From Byssochlamys sp. IMV 00236 (lineage: Eukaryota; Ascomycota; Eurotiomycetes; Eurotiales; Thermoascaceae), in assembly GCA_001931875.2 (NCBI GenBank), contig MSJH02000539.1, forward strand, positions 38,841-102,840: 64,000 nt of DNA. The letters run 5' to 3'. The position numbers and the translations under genes are program-made. Shown here piece by piece: positions 11,651 through 22,769 of the stretch. Within the stretch, counting starts at the first letter, position 1. Each line of letters starts with the position of its first letter. The notes below the pieces were generated by a model that was given only the letters and a program-made list of their open reading frames with translations, was not told the DNA's origin and searched no databases.

Positions 11651-12924
11651 CTAAGAACGTAGTCGTTGTCTCTCCGCCTGCAGATAGTTACCAAATCTCC
11701 AGGATGTAAGACAGAAACTACATGTCATGACCGCAAGTATGGTCTTTAACTCTTTTCCGGGGTCTCCAGCAATACAGGTATATGCAAATAACGGAACGGC
11801 GAACGAGGCTGCAAAAAGAGCAAGTATAATGTAAGCGAGAGTCTTGTCCATCGCAGACTGAAGCGCCTAGGCAAGCGTTAATAACTCGAAAATAGTATAG
11901 CATTGTATACCGATACAAAAGCTTGAACTCACGGGCGGCCAATAGGCAGGGTTCGTAAGGTCCTCTATAGGATGCGAAATAGCATGGTAATCGGGCCAAT
12001 ATCTGTGATGAGATCTTTGTTGCTTCCGAAGTTCCCAGAGCACGGATCCCTTGATTCTTCACAGTCAGTGTCCCCGGAAAGAGCTCTATAAATCACAATG
12101 GGCCATCTAACCTCATATATCTGACGCAAACCGGTGCGGCTCAGTAACCTATTCCGTTGCCGAAGGCATATGACATGCCATTCAGCAATGACCAGGATCC
12201 ACTATTGAAAGAGTAAATATTCAATCATGTTAAAAATTGGTAGGTAGGAACATACACCTATAGGACTCGAAGGCTCTCTCCGCCGTTTAACAAAGTCATA
12301 GGCCTCGCTCAACGTGAGATAGTCTGGCTCTTCTTTGCTACTCTCGGAGAATAGCCTCTCAAAGACCTCTTCTTGGAATCGACCTTCGGCATCGAACAAG
12401 GTATGCCCCCAAAGTTGGAGCAGCTACTTCCACAACTTTAGCCTGAATTAAAACACGTAGATAGGTAAAGAAGATGCGGACCAAAGCTTTTACGACCGTC
12501 CCGAAATATATGGCCAGAAATGGATCAATTCGGCCTCGCGTGGCCAGACTAGTCGGTAATGACATAGCCATGTGCATCGAAGTTGCAATCAAAAAAGAGA
12601 AAAGAGTGTTAAAACCGAGATCATGAAAGGCCACGAAGCTATCGAACAGTGAGACACGACTATCATCATCTCGATCGAAAAACGTCAAATAACGTTGCAA
12701 TGAGCTCTGGCTCAATAGTCAGAGAACTGTTATCTTCAGAATAAAGCTAGCAGACCTACATCCCGTGCAACTTTGGGTAGCGTATTGAACGCCTCGATTT
12801 CAGCAGTGTCTTGCAAGTTCCGACGTCTAGCATCATTCTCAACGTAAATGGCAGGGAGGCGCTTTTGTGTCACAGAACTATTGGGAACGCAAACCGCAAA
12901 GTCTAGCATAGTGGACTTTTCCAT
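11651..12924 (-). CDS. Caleosin-like protein with C-terminal membrane segments (caleosin A)
   Basis: Caleosin-family lipid-droplet/ER protein. Six exons: 12924-12760, 12706-12482, 12423-12256, 12201-12112, 12049-11933 and 11866-11651 (981 nt, 326 aa). The EF-hand loop is at residues 66-77 (D-R-D-D-D-S-R-V-S-L-F-D), followed by a hydrophobic hairpin and a Pro-containing turn. The His expected just before the EF-hand (L-Q-Q-H in the two neighbours) is Tyr61. The second haem-ligand position after the hairpin is also not His, so peroxygenase activity is doubtful. After the caleosin core (G-S-V-L-W-E-L-R-K) there is an extra tail with two hydrophobic segments (A-Y-I-I-L-A-L-F-A-A-S-F and L-K-T-I-L-A-V-M-T-C). 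Exon 2 is 225 nt, exactly as in the other two caleosins. Intron 2 has a GTCCGC donor. Two alternative acceptors exist for intron 4, and only the one used here restores the family sequence. Confidence 0.82.
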
Positions 12925-13482
12925 AGTCTCAAAGTCTAATAAAGTCTTTCTGTTTGGAGAGAATATCAGCTAGAGAGTCTCCAGAGGCACAATATCTCAA
13001 TAAATGCCTTAAGTTGTCTCACTAGGTACAGCTAGCTGCACGTGAGGTATACATGACGTGTTTGGTTTCCTGCCGAAAGTTCCAGTGATAGAAGTTTTGT
13101 ATTTCTCAACATTATCGAGTTCCCTAAGTTCATATATTATTCAAGGACCTGTGGTCTACTATGGCAGGACATTCCCAACCAAGAAGTTCTCGCTCCTCTC
13201 CCGTTTCAAACTTCTACTGATAAAGAATTACCCCAGAAAAATAGGTCCAAATCAAACAACTCAAAGATTATCTGAGCGTGTCCATGCGCTATCCATGAGT
13301 AGGATGGCTAGCTTTGTTGCAACAAGTCCGATATGTCTGGTTCACGATGCGGAGGAATAAATGCCACCTCTGCGCTTACGAGAGTACTATACAGCCCTCC
13401 AGATTTTGAGTTTTGCTAAATAGTGTTTTCGTGTCCCAGCAATAACGCAAAAAGCCACTGCATCCTGCCTCTCTGTCCCTTC
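12925..13482. other. Intergenic between caleosins A and B
   Basis: 558 bp containing the promoter of caleosin A and the terminator of caleosin B (both minus strand). An open frame at 13058-13360 (+) has no recognisable content. Confidence 0.5.
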
Positions 13483-14512
13483 CTAGGTAACCTTAACGGA
13501 TCCAATAAATCCATCACCTCCTAGGCCAAAACCCTGGCGCCAACCTTCTGCTTTTAATCGCTTGTCGCGAATCTTCCAGAATAGTGACCCCTACAGGAAA
13601 GCAATTAGTTACGAATTGGATAGAAAGACCTTACTACTCACGTCATAGACCTGTCCCAGGTCTTCCTTGTAGACCATTCCACCTTTCTGAAGCAATAGCC
13701 AGGTTGTCCCCCATTCGAAGAAGGCTGCTCCCCACTATATGGTATGTGTCTTTTTAATTCTTTTTTCTTTTGGTTGAGGGGGTGGTCCTCAGGACATAAT
13801 GTAGTCGGTCACTTACACCAAACGGGTCAGCAGCGACTCTCTGCCCTTTCATCATGCGAAAGATGTCGGCAAGACTCAAGCAACCGCGATTTTCCCTGTC
13901 GTACTTGGCAAAGATATTCTCAAATGCCTGCGAAACGAAATGTCCCTCGTTATCAATTGCGCCGCTGCCTGAACCGTGCTGAGAGCAAATCGAGAGTTAA
14001 AAAAAGTGCTTTGTCGTGGTGTACTTATTCTCGCTAACCTTTGCCTTGTGGATACTAGGCACATAGACTCTGAAGAAAGGATCAGGGAACCACGAATACG
14101 CAAGCCTGGTCGGATATGAAAAATTGAGATTTATGACCAGAACTGCCAGAAGAGAGAATATGATATTAAATCCTAGTTCCCTAAAGCCGATATATGTATC
14201 GATGGGTGTAATCTGGCCATCGTTATCCCGGTCCCAGAAGAGTACGTGTTGCTGCAGAAGTGTCTAACCTCGCAAATGGTAATGTTAGTGACGTTTCAGT
14301 CTTGAAGGGGGCACCAGTCCAGAACTCACATAATCTTCGTACTTATGCGAGTCTTTCGGGGAACCTCGCGGACTATCTATAGATGGTCCCAGGTTTCCGT
14401 GCGCCCCAGTAGGAAGATTAACGTGGTTGTCGATATCAACTGCTAACGGTCTGGACTGTGTTACTGTCGCTTTGGGAACTGCGATTTCGAAGGCTGAATT
14501 GCCGTTCTGCAT
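13483..14512 (-). CDS. Caleosin, putative haem peroxygenase (caleosin B)
   Basis: Canonical short fungal caleosin. Five exons: 14512-14330, 14263-14039, 13978-13817, 13734-13642 and 13590-13483 (771 nt, 256 aa). Caleosins sit on lipid droplets, bind Ca2+ through one EF-hand and, with two conserved His as haem ligands, transfer oxygen from hydroperoxides to unsaturated fatty acids. Here His67 (L-L-Q-Q-H), the EF-hand loop 72-83 (D-R-D-N-D-G-Q-I-T-P-I-D), the hairpin with Y-P-T-R-L-A-Y-S-W-F-P-D-P-F, and His137 right after I-H-K-A-K are all present. The ending runs G-F-G-L-G-G-D-G-F-I-G-S and then stops. Transcribed away from the fusion gene at 15072, with 559 bp between the start codons. Exons 2, 3 and 4 (225, 162, 93 nt) have the same lengths as in the fusion gene. 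Confidence 0.93.
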
Positions 14513-15071
14513 AGTGGAAAAGGAAGTAATTACCCGAAGGCAAGGGGATTATTGGCAAGGTTCTCTGTCTAAATGTATGTTAACTTCTCACAGCAATATT
14601 AAGCGTTTCTTTCATTTAGATAGATACGTACTCCTTTTGGGCGTCGAATTCAGTGTGGAAGACCTGGACAGCAATCCGGGACCGTATTTAGAGAATGCAA
14701 GTCCAGTGGGCTACATTATGTAGTCTCGATACGATATTTGGTGGGACAGTTCGAAACCATGGGGACATTATTGGTAAGGAAACCCAGAGGCATTTGCAAG
14801 GTGGCTTTGTTGAGATGGATTTCCCTGGCTATGTTGCAGCTGATCTGGAACTTTTCGAGTGAAAGTGCAGGGGTCTGTGGAAATCTCGGAAGGTGGTGAA
14901 CTTATTCCCCAACATGATATCAACAATGCTCAACGACATCTCGGATCCCCATCCGCATTGCTACCTTGCAAGTTTTCTGCCGCCAGATCGGACCCGAAGC
15001 TATGTAAGCTTACAACAGACCAGATTTCAAGGAGAGAAACTTAATATCTGCTCTAAAGGGGGCTAGTGCAC
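14513..15071. promoter_or_regulatory. Shared divergent promoter of caleosin B and the caleosin-oxidase gene
   Basis: 559 bp between the two start codons of divergently transcribed caleosin genes, so co-regulation is likely. I could not assign specific protein-binding sites. Confidence 0.55.
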
Positions 15072-17986
15072 ATGGAGAGTGAGTTTGTTACAGTGCCATT
15101 CATTCTGCCCTATATAGCGCAGACAGAAACCGTGTATTGCGTCGCATCTACTTTCAGTCCAAGGCATCTAATGATGGAAATTGGTGCACCAAGAGGAGTA
15201 CCTAAAGCAGGAGTCGCTCGAGCCAATCTTGCGGTGTCGAATGAGAACCCTTGCGGTTCTAAAGGACCTCACTACGAGAAATTCAAAGATTATGTATGTC
15301 AGCAGGAATCTGCCGTGCCTTGATACCTTGCAGCACACTCGCTAATACTAGATGAAAACGTGTAGAGCGTGTTACAGCAACATGTGATTTTCTGGGACCG
15401 GGATGGAGATGGCATCATTTGGCCCTTGGATACCTATCGAGGCTTCCGAGAGCTCGGCTTTAATATTCCATTTTCTATATTCGCGATAATGGTCATCAAT
15501 GGTGGTTTCTCCTATCCGACACGCCTCGCGCATAGCGTGATTCCAGACCCTTTTTTCCGAGTCTACCTGGACAGTATTCATAAAGCCAAAGTAGGTGTTA
15601 CAAAAGTCTATTCTTATGTCGTCTTGATACCAGAAGCTGATGCGCTGACTTGCTACGGTTTCTTTTATCGGACTAGCATGCATCAGATAGCAACGTCTAT
15701 GACCACGAAGGGCGGTTTGTAGCTCAAAGTTTTGAGAATCTGTTCGCGAAATTCAGCAGCCCTGGTGCCAACGATCTCTCTCTTAAGCAGATATTTAATC
15801 TGATGAGTGGTAACCGATGTGCCGTCGATCCTTATGGGGTATGTTGTTTTCTATCACGCAATTGATAACGGTGAAAAGCTGGCTGACGTTGAATAGTGGT
15901 CTGCTGCTTTCTTCGAATTCGGAACCACTTGGATACTGCTCCAGAGAAATGGCAAAGTCCAGAAGGAAGATCTCCGCCAGCTATATGATGTAGGTTATAT
16001 GCTTTGAAACGAAAATCGCCTTCTTAGTATTTACTTTCGCTTACAGGAAGGTACTCGCAGGGGTCACTCTTCTGGAGAATAGCCCAGGAACGGTCTCGAG
16101 GAACAGGATGGTCCCAAGGCTGGGGTCTCGGTGGCGATGGTTTCTGGGGATCAAAAAAGCGGAAACCGCCTTTGCTTATCAGGCTGGTGGGGAATGCTTT
16201 CAAGGCCCTGTTTCGTCTCACTTTTATCATGACATTGGTGGGACCCCTGTTGATCTATGTGTACGACTGGATGGGAGCACCGTCTATTACATTTGGGCGG
16301 GGGGATCTACCTAATGTCATCAAGAGCGCATGGTACCCTCGAAAATGTCCACCTCACGGCGGAGAACTTTATATGCCGGAAACCACCATAGATGTTGCAT
16401 CGATCGTTAAGAGTGGCCTTGACAGATGCCCGATCGCTCTAGGATCCAAAGAAGGTAGCGATCAGCTCAGCATTCGTGCCTCAAGGCAACTCTACCATAG
16501 TACTGTGAAGTTTCCATGCGTTAATGTCAAAGCTGGGGATTGTGCTATGCAACTTGATATGTCTCGCATGAGTGACGTGCTGTCATGGGACAAAGGGCGG
16601 AAAACGATCACTGTACAGCCGTCAATGGAGATGGACCACCTCATGGACACTATGCACGAATTGGGAATGAGCATGCCTTCGGACTATATACCGATCTTTA
16701 CGGGACTTACAGTCGGGGGAATGTTCTTAACGGGCGCCCATGGCAGTTCCACCGAAAGACCATCGGCGTTCGGACACGCAATATCACGAATAACCTACGT
16801 GGACGGTCGAGGCGAAGTGCGCGAAGAAGATAACCCAACAAGGTGGATAGGGACTATGGGTCTTTTAGGGATTGTCACCGAGATGGAGATCCAAGGGACG
16901 GAAATGTACAAGCTTAACACCACTGTGAGTCGCAAAAAGTACCTATTTCACACAATGCCTTATTAACATTTCTTACTACAGGTGGTTAAGGAATCAGATC
17001 GACGACTTCCAGAAAGAATTGCCATGCTTGTGAGGGAACCCTCGTTTGCACGAGTGATGTGGTATCCCAATGCACGTACGGCCATTGTCCGATGGCATAC
17101 ATCTGTGCCTCCTGATACCCCAGGGGATGCTTTTCACAGCTTCTTCGAACACCGTCCGTGGGCTGCTATTGGTGGAAAGTTCTCGCTCGCTATCGATCAG
17201 ATCAACTTCACGCCGCTGCCCACCGACTGGGGAATTTGCTTTTTTGAGCAGCGTCCTCCTCCATTCTGGTACAAGGAAGGTGAGATTGGACACTGGAAGA
17301 TATTTAATCAAAGCATTATCGGGTGGCCACATCGCCTAGGGGGCTCTAGCTGTAGGGGTCGTCTCTCGGGATGCTACTGGCAGAATCAAGTGCAGATTCT
17401 GGTTGAGTTTGATATGGATGTCCGGTACCTCGGAGACTGGATTCGAGAAGTCCGCGCGATCACTGATCTTATCCCTCATCAAGGATGTCTGCCATCGCTC
17501 CTAGGTTTCGCCATGCGGTTTGGAAAAGGTTCGGACGCCCCACTCGACATGGCCTACGGGAGAGACACGGTCTACATAGACATGCTTGTCTCGAAGGGCC
17601 TTGCAGGTCTTCCTGCCCACCACCAAGACATTTTGGACGAGATAGAGCAGATTACATTCTGTAAATACGGCGCCCGAGCGCACTGGGGCAAGAATCCACA
17701 ACGAGCCTTTCTTCACCCTGAATGTCCTATGAAAGACAAGTATCCGGAACTGGAAAACTTCCTGGACACGGCACGTCAACAGGACCCTCGAGGAATTTTT
17801 GTACCGCCGCTGTTTCGTAAGGTTATGGAGGAGTCTGAATATAGCTATTACCCTGGTTGTGCAAGCTCGATGGATTGTTATTGCAGGGAAGATGTGCATT
17901 GTGGGCCATCGATCCTCTATAAATGTGACAAGGGGCGGCACTCACAGGCTGCTAAAGTCTGTCGGCAGAGATTTCAGCGCTATTAG
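15072..17986 (+). CDS. Caleosin-FAD-linked oxidase fusion protein
   Basis: Six exons: 15072-15293, 15366-15590, 15677-15838, 15897-15989, 16061-16924 and 16982-17986 (2571 nt, 856 aa). Residues 1-265 are a complete caleosin: His80, EF-hand 85-96 (D-R-D-G-D-G-I-I-W-P-L-D), His150 after I-H-K-A-K, and the ending G-W-G-L-G-G-D-G-F-W-G-S. The frame then runs without a stop through a basic linker (K-K-R-K-P-P) and a transmembrane helix (about 283-302) into a VAO/PCMH-type FAD oxidase of the D-arabinono-lactone/alditol oxidase class. That half has the FAD-contacting L-T-V-G-G-M-F-L-T-G-A-H-G-S and the C-terminal A-R-A-H-W-G-K-N. The usual covalent-FAD His in a G-x-G-H-S motif is not visible. Caleosin B stops at the same place where this protein continues. 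Use of an acceptor 14 nt upstream (16046) would give a 245-aa caleosin alone. Substrate unknown. Confidence 0.83.
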
Positions 17987-18538
17987 CATCGGATTCTACA
18001 TTTTGTGAAACAACTATGTGCGATATGAAGAGATAAATAAAGGGAAACTAAACTTGAGACATTGTATTATTCGGAGGCAATGTCACTAAGGAGCTATACC
18101 GCGATCTAATGCAGAAAATATCGGAGACTCCTTGGGGGTTCCTGGCCGAGGTCTACACCTTTGCCTCAGTGCGCTTCATCCACGCATGGGGACAATTACC
18201 ATCAGCTTGCTAGAGAACCCAAGTACGAGGAAGCTTCGGCCTGCCAGAAGAAAACAAGTACAATGTCCAGGCGGCACAAGATCATGCTGACATCATGGTT
18301 GAAGCCTTCCATTTCCAAGTTGATAAGTAACCTGTTCTCGAACTTCGGATATTCTTCCGGGATATGATATAGGCACGACGGTATTCGTCAGTGAGCAATG
18401 CTAGGGTCAAGGATAGTCAATTTCGCTGGGATAAAATCTAGAGCATTAACTGCTGAACCGTCATGATTCGACACGAATATCGACTTGAAACTGTCTACAT
18501 CTTTGAGACAGTCTGTCCTGGGCAAAATCATTTCTTAT
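17987..18538. other. Intergenic with coding-like remnants
   Basis: 552 bp between the fusion gene and the SDR, both plus strand. From about 18055 to 18216 a frame reads like real protein (L-Y-R-D-L-M-Q-K-I-S-E-T-P-W-G-F then F-I-H-A-W-G) before a stop. A second frame just downstream reads G-L-P-E-E-N-K-Y-N-V-Q-A-A-Q-D-H. There is no start codon and the frames do not join, so I take this as decayed coding sequence of unknown family. Confidence 0.4.
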
Positions 18539-19594
18539 ATGATCTATCCATTCACAATGTCTACCAAATTCCTGGGACATGGTCCTGAACAAAATACGCT
18601 CCTTTCTTGGATCTTCTCATACTTCAGCAGTTTTTATTTTGGTCTTTTGTTCCTCTACAGACAATTATTCGTCGAGCCTCCTTATCCCATCATCTACTGG
18701 ACTGGGAAAACAGTAATTGTTACCGGTTCCAGTGGAGGGCTTGGATTGGAAGCAGCAACACACTTCGTGCGATTAGGGGCCCAGCGAGTAATCATCACTG
18801 CACGAGATGACGAGAAAGGCAAGCAGGCGCGAAGGATAATTGAATCAATCACTGGGCGCCACGATGTTGTTGAGTGCTGGGGTCTGGAGCTTAGTTCATC
18901 CGACTCTGTCAAGAACTTTGTGAACAGGGCAAATTGTCTTGACAGATTAGATGCAGTTGTATGTAACGCTGCTGTGGCAACTCCGACTTTCAGACTAGTC
19001 GATAGGGACGAGACCACCATAACTGCCAATGTGATCAACACTTTCCTCCTCGCCTTTATGTTGTTGCCGAGCCTGAAGAAAACATCACGAAATCATGGGA
19101 CCGTTGCTCATTTATCGTTCGTCTGCAGCGAGGTCATCTTCCATACCTCACTCACGGAGCTGGAAGCACCCAATATCCTGGGGGCGCTTCGAGAGAAGAG
19201 GACAGCCTACATGTTGAGGAGATACCATATCAGTAAAGTCATGGCTGCTATGATAGTCCGCGAGTATTTTGCGAGACATCAAGACCACGACGAAGTCGTG
19301 GTCAATTATGTCAATCCCGGACTATGCCACTCGAATCTTCTCCGGGAGTTGCCCACGCCTACCTATATAATCAAGACCCTTCTAGCGCGCACCGCGGAGG
19401 TTGGAAGCAGAACGTTGGTGCATGCTACCTGTGCAGGGAGAGAGTCACACGGTCAATATTTGAGTGATTCGGAGATACGTGCACCACCATATATCCTTTG
19501 CAGCAAGAGGGGGGTTGAGCTTCAGCGGAGATTGTGGGATGAACTTATGGATCACTGGACCGAGATCCAGCCCGAAATACGACAATATGTTTAA
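18539..19594 (+). CDS. Membrane-anchored short-chain dehydrogenase/reductase
   Basis: Single-exon classical SDR of 351 aa from the ATG at 18539 (a second ATG six codons later is also possible). It has a hydrophobic N-terminal segment at residues about 20-45 that should anchor it to the ER or droplet membrane. The Rossmann dinucleotide motif is T-G-S-S-G-G-L-G at 62-69, the C-N-A-A-V segment replaces N-N-A-G, and the active-site Y-x3-K is Y-H-I-S-K. It ends after a C-terminal Trp-rich helix. NAD(P)-dependent oxidation or reduction of an alcohol or ketone on a lipophilic substrate is expected; the substrate cannot be told. It lies between the caleosin-oxidase gene and the flavin monooxygenase, which converges on it. 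Confidence 0.88.
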   Translation: MIYPFTMSTKFLGHGPEQNTLLSWIFSYFSSFYFGLLFLYRQLFVEPPYPIIYWTGKTVIVTGSSGGLGLEAATHFVRLGAQRVIITARDDEKGKQARRIIESITGRHDVVECWGLELSSSDSVKNFVNRANCLDRLDAVVCNAAVATPTFRLVDRDETTITANVINTFLLAFMLLPSLKKTSRNHGTVAHLSFVCSEVIFHTSLTELEAPNILGALREKRTAYMLRRYHISKVMAAMIVREYFARHQDHDEVVVNYVNPGLCHSNLLRELPTPTYIIKTLLARTAEVGSRTLVHATCAGRESHGQYLSDSEIRAPPYILCSKRGVELQRRLWDELMDHWTEIQPEIRQYV

Positions 19595-19993
19595 ACCCGC
19601 AGGGGCTTGTTCCTATTCTTAATGTGATCTTTCTTTTGATAACTGTAACTTGTCTTGTTTTCTCCTTAGCATGTTAGAGGAGCTCCAGTGCCTTAACTTC
19701 TCCAATAGATGCTACGAGAAGCAGTGGAGCGTTGTATCTATGGACTACAACGTCGTACTGTCACAAAATCCTCTCATTACATTGATATAGGCGTTCATCT
19801 GTCGAATTATTTTACAATGCATTTCAGACCGAAAAATCCTTCCCATTCGAGCTATCCATAATCGCCCACTGCTGTTCCCTTCGATGATGGGATTTTAGAT
19901 ACAGCCCCAATCGGCAGTATGTTCTTAGACAACCACCTTGATGTAGACTAGATCCTGATTTTGGCATTTTCTGAGCAGAAGAATTCGGAGTGA
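19595..19993. other. Convergent 3' intergenic region
   Basis: 399 bp between the stop codons of the SDR and the flavin monooxygenase. It should hold both polyadenylation signals. Nothing else seen. Confidence 0.5.
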
Positions 19994-21811
19994 TTAGGCG
20001 TCTTTCTTTGCTGCTTCTTGCTTCTCTTCCTGACCTTCCTGACTGTGGGTATCTGCGAATGGCGGTTCTTCTTTCAGATTCTTCATCCTTGGTTGCCCTT
20101 TCGGCATATTCGATGCCAGAGCAGCGGAATAAGTTGGCTTGTTGTCGGTTTCGGAATGCTTCTCATTATCCTTAGATCCTTGGTCGTTGGACCCTGATTT
20201 GGTGCTGCCATTGATGATCAAATTTTCCCTTCCAGCATTATTGGCTGGGATACTTCCCCATCCCCATAGGACAAAGAAGACCCATCTCCATCTCCACGGG
20301 TTCGAGAATATATTGAATATTATCCACCATATCAGTTCGCTATAGGTAAAGAACTCGAGTGCGCCACCTGGAGCGGCCCTTTTGCACATACGCGTCCAGT
20401 CGACCCAGATGCGCATCCAGGGTGTCGATGGACGTGTCTTTGGATCCACCAGAAACATCAAAAGCAACCTCGTATACAGGCCTATGTGAATATTTCCCAC
20501 GGTGCCGATCCCATTGATGTACGTGCAGTTGTTGGCACAAATATCTGTATGGCCAACTGGAAAGGTTTGGAGAAACCAGTTCGGCGGCTTGTAAGGTTCC
20601 TTGAAGGCATCATCTGGCAGAAATCCCAGACTGGGTCTATGAAAACCTGTAGCCATGATGCAGATATCGCCCTTCACGGTAATGTCCTCTCCGGGTCCGC
20701 CTTTAGGAACACCTTTGGCGCGATGGTTGAAAACTAGTCCCGATTCCGCGAACTCTTTGATGTCACCGCGCAGCCACTTAACCTTCCCTTTACGCACCTC
20801 TTCCAAGATGTCATTGTTGACCATGGGCGTATCTGTGTATAGGCCTCTTCCAGTGGGGATCAGGTCTTCCAAATCTCGGTAGAAGAATTGCTTCAACAGT
20901 ATTTCGGGCACCCAAGCAAACTCGGTTTCTTCGCCAAAAATGTTAAGAGACAGCAGAGCGTCGATAAGTGGGTTTCGTGGTATGACCCATTTATTCGACT
21001 ATCGTGACCTGTCAGCGCTTGACAATTCTCTCGATTTGCCAGGTAATGATAATATACATACCCTAGCCAGTATTGTCGTCTGCGCTGCGCCATTTTGTAC
21101 TGCAAACTCAACAGCCTCAACAGCACTAGAACCACCTCCGACGACAATGACGTTTTTGCCTCTCACATCCTTACCCGCGAGTTGAGAGGAGTGGTAGATC
21201 TGGCCTGAAAAGTTCTCTTGGCCAGGTATATGTGGTGCTTTAGGGTCTCCGCAAGTACCGACAGCAGCGATAACGCCGTCAAAATAGCCATAGGAAGGAT
21301 CTTGGACAATCCATCTCCCGGTCTTTTCATCTTTCCAGACAGATTGGACCGAAACCTCGAACTCAGTTCGCTCATCAAGTCTATATCTCTTCCACAAATC
21401 CGTAACCTCTCTGATGATGGCGTCGCGGTGGGGATAATCGTTCTTGAACCTCACAGAAGGATGGAAGCGGTACATGAGGCTATGGATTTGCAAAGATGAT
21501 GTTGGGTTTACTTGCTGTGAACGATATCCCATTAGCTCTCTTGATCCCTATAATAATTCTTCAGATGAACTCACACTCCAGATACCCCCCAGATGATCTC
21601 TCCCCTTTGCTTCAAAGATTGTGACCTCAAATCCATGACCAACACAATGTGCAGCAGATGAAACACCAGTAATCCCTGCGCCAATAACAGCAACACGGCG
21701 CGCATTACTGATCCTTCTCCGAGGTGCTGGAGGAGTAGGGGAGAAGAACTTTGAAACAAAAAACTGGATCACTTGGTAGACCAACGATATAATATAGTTT
21801 AAGAGGCCCAT
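19994..21811 (-). CDS. Flavin-containing monooxygenase, membrane-bound
   Basis: Class B flavoprotein monooxygenase using FAD and NADPH. Three exons: 21811-21575, 21514-21062 and 20998-19994 (1695 nt, 564 aa). An N-terminal hydrophobic stretch (residues 3-23) precedes the FAD-binding G-A-G-I-T-G at 44-49. The second Rossmann motif is V-V-G-G-G-S-S-A-V-E-A. The FMO fingerprint F-x-G-x3-H appears as F-S-G-Q-I-Y-H-S-S-Q-L; the W-P that marks Baeyer-Villiger enzymes is missing, so an N/S- or C-hydroxylating FMO is more likely. A second hydrophobic stretch lies near the C-terminus (W-W-I-I-F-N-I-F, W-R-W-R-W-V-F-F-V-L-W), followed by a charged tail. The start is the only ATG upstream of the FAD motif; the longer frame begins with TTG. 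Confidence 0.9.
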
Positions 21812-22769
21812 CTTGCAGTTCTGAAATGAATCAATGGACCGGAGATTGTGAGCCTGAAACCATGGTAGGGCGCATCGATTCCCCAGGCCAGCTTTCTTAT
21901 ACTTATTCAAAATTTAAAATATGGCGACGTCATTTGTGCAAAACGCACATCCTTCGATAAGGCATGTCACTTTCACATTATTGAACATGTAACTAAACCG
22001 TAGTAACTAGCCCGAGACACCCGATCGAACCCCAGTGTGGGAGCTGTGATTTTGTGGTGTGCGTACCTGGGAGCTTCCAATTCGCATTTAATGCACACGG
22101 TACCTATGTCTGCTTACTAGAGTTGGGACGTTCCGATTAACTACTTCGTATAGATTGGAGGATAAGGATCCGGGGCTGGAACCAGCTTCTCGTGTATTCA
22201 AGAACAGGATGTTGGCCAAGCATCAACTTGATAGATCCTCCGAACTTCCCGGCCCACAGAGCAGCGATGTGATGTCACACATCCTCACTTTAGATTTACA
22301 ACATCTGATATGGTCTGAGAGAACATCCTGGATATTCATGAGAAGTCATGGCTATGGTATTGAGTAAAACTTAATGAAATGAGGCCTGTGGATCCAGGTC
22401 GGTTATTCCATGGATATATACTCCAGCCGTTCCTTTGCACTGCTCGCTTACCTATGTGTATCTTCCCATCGCTTTTTTTGGTGTAGGTCACTTACCTGTT
22501 CAAACAGTTTAGGCTTATATTTGAGGAATCACTCTCGGGGGGTTTTTTTTTTCTTATCTTTTTTGTGGCTACATGACAACTTCCTTCACAAAGGAGAAGG
22601 TACACTGGGAGGTAATGGACTACTCCATAGCAAGCGTGAATCGACTACCATTTTATAAGATCTGTCGAAGCTTTTGTTCATACTAGAATAAGAATGTCAG
22701 AAAACAGTTCTATGTCATTCGGCGTCTGCCGCTTTCCTTCATACACTCAATATCGTTGCGTTCCACAAG
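21812..22769. other. Intergenic, no gene seen
   Basis: 958 bp containing the promoter of the flavin monooxygenase and the 3' region of the DGAT2-like gene. Short open frames at 22155-22658 (+) look random. There are T-runs near 22540. Confidence 0.5.

Noticed and set aside
12371..12481. Frameshift (pseudogene) in caleosin A near the end of exon 2
   Set aside because: A 58-nt intron with a GTCCGC donor at 12481 and acceptor at 12424 removes the problem and matches the exon lengths of the other caleosins.
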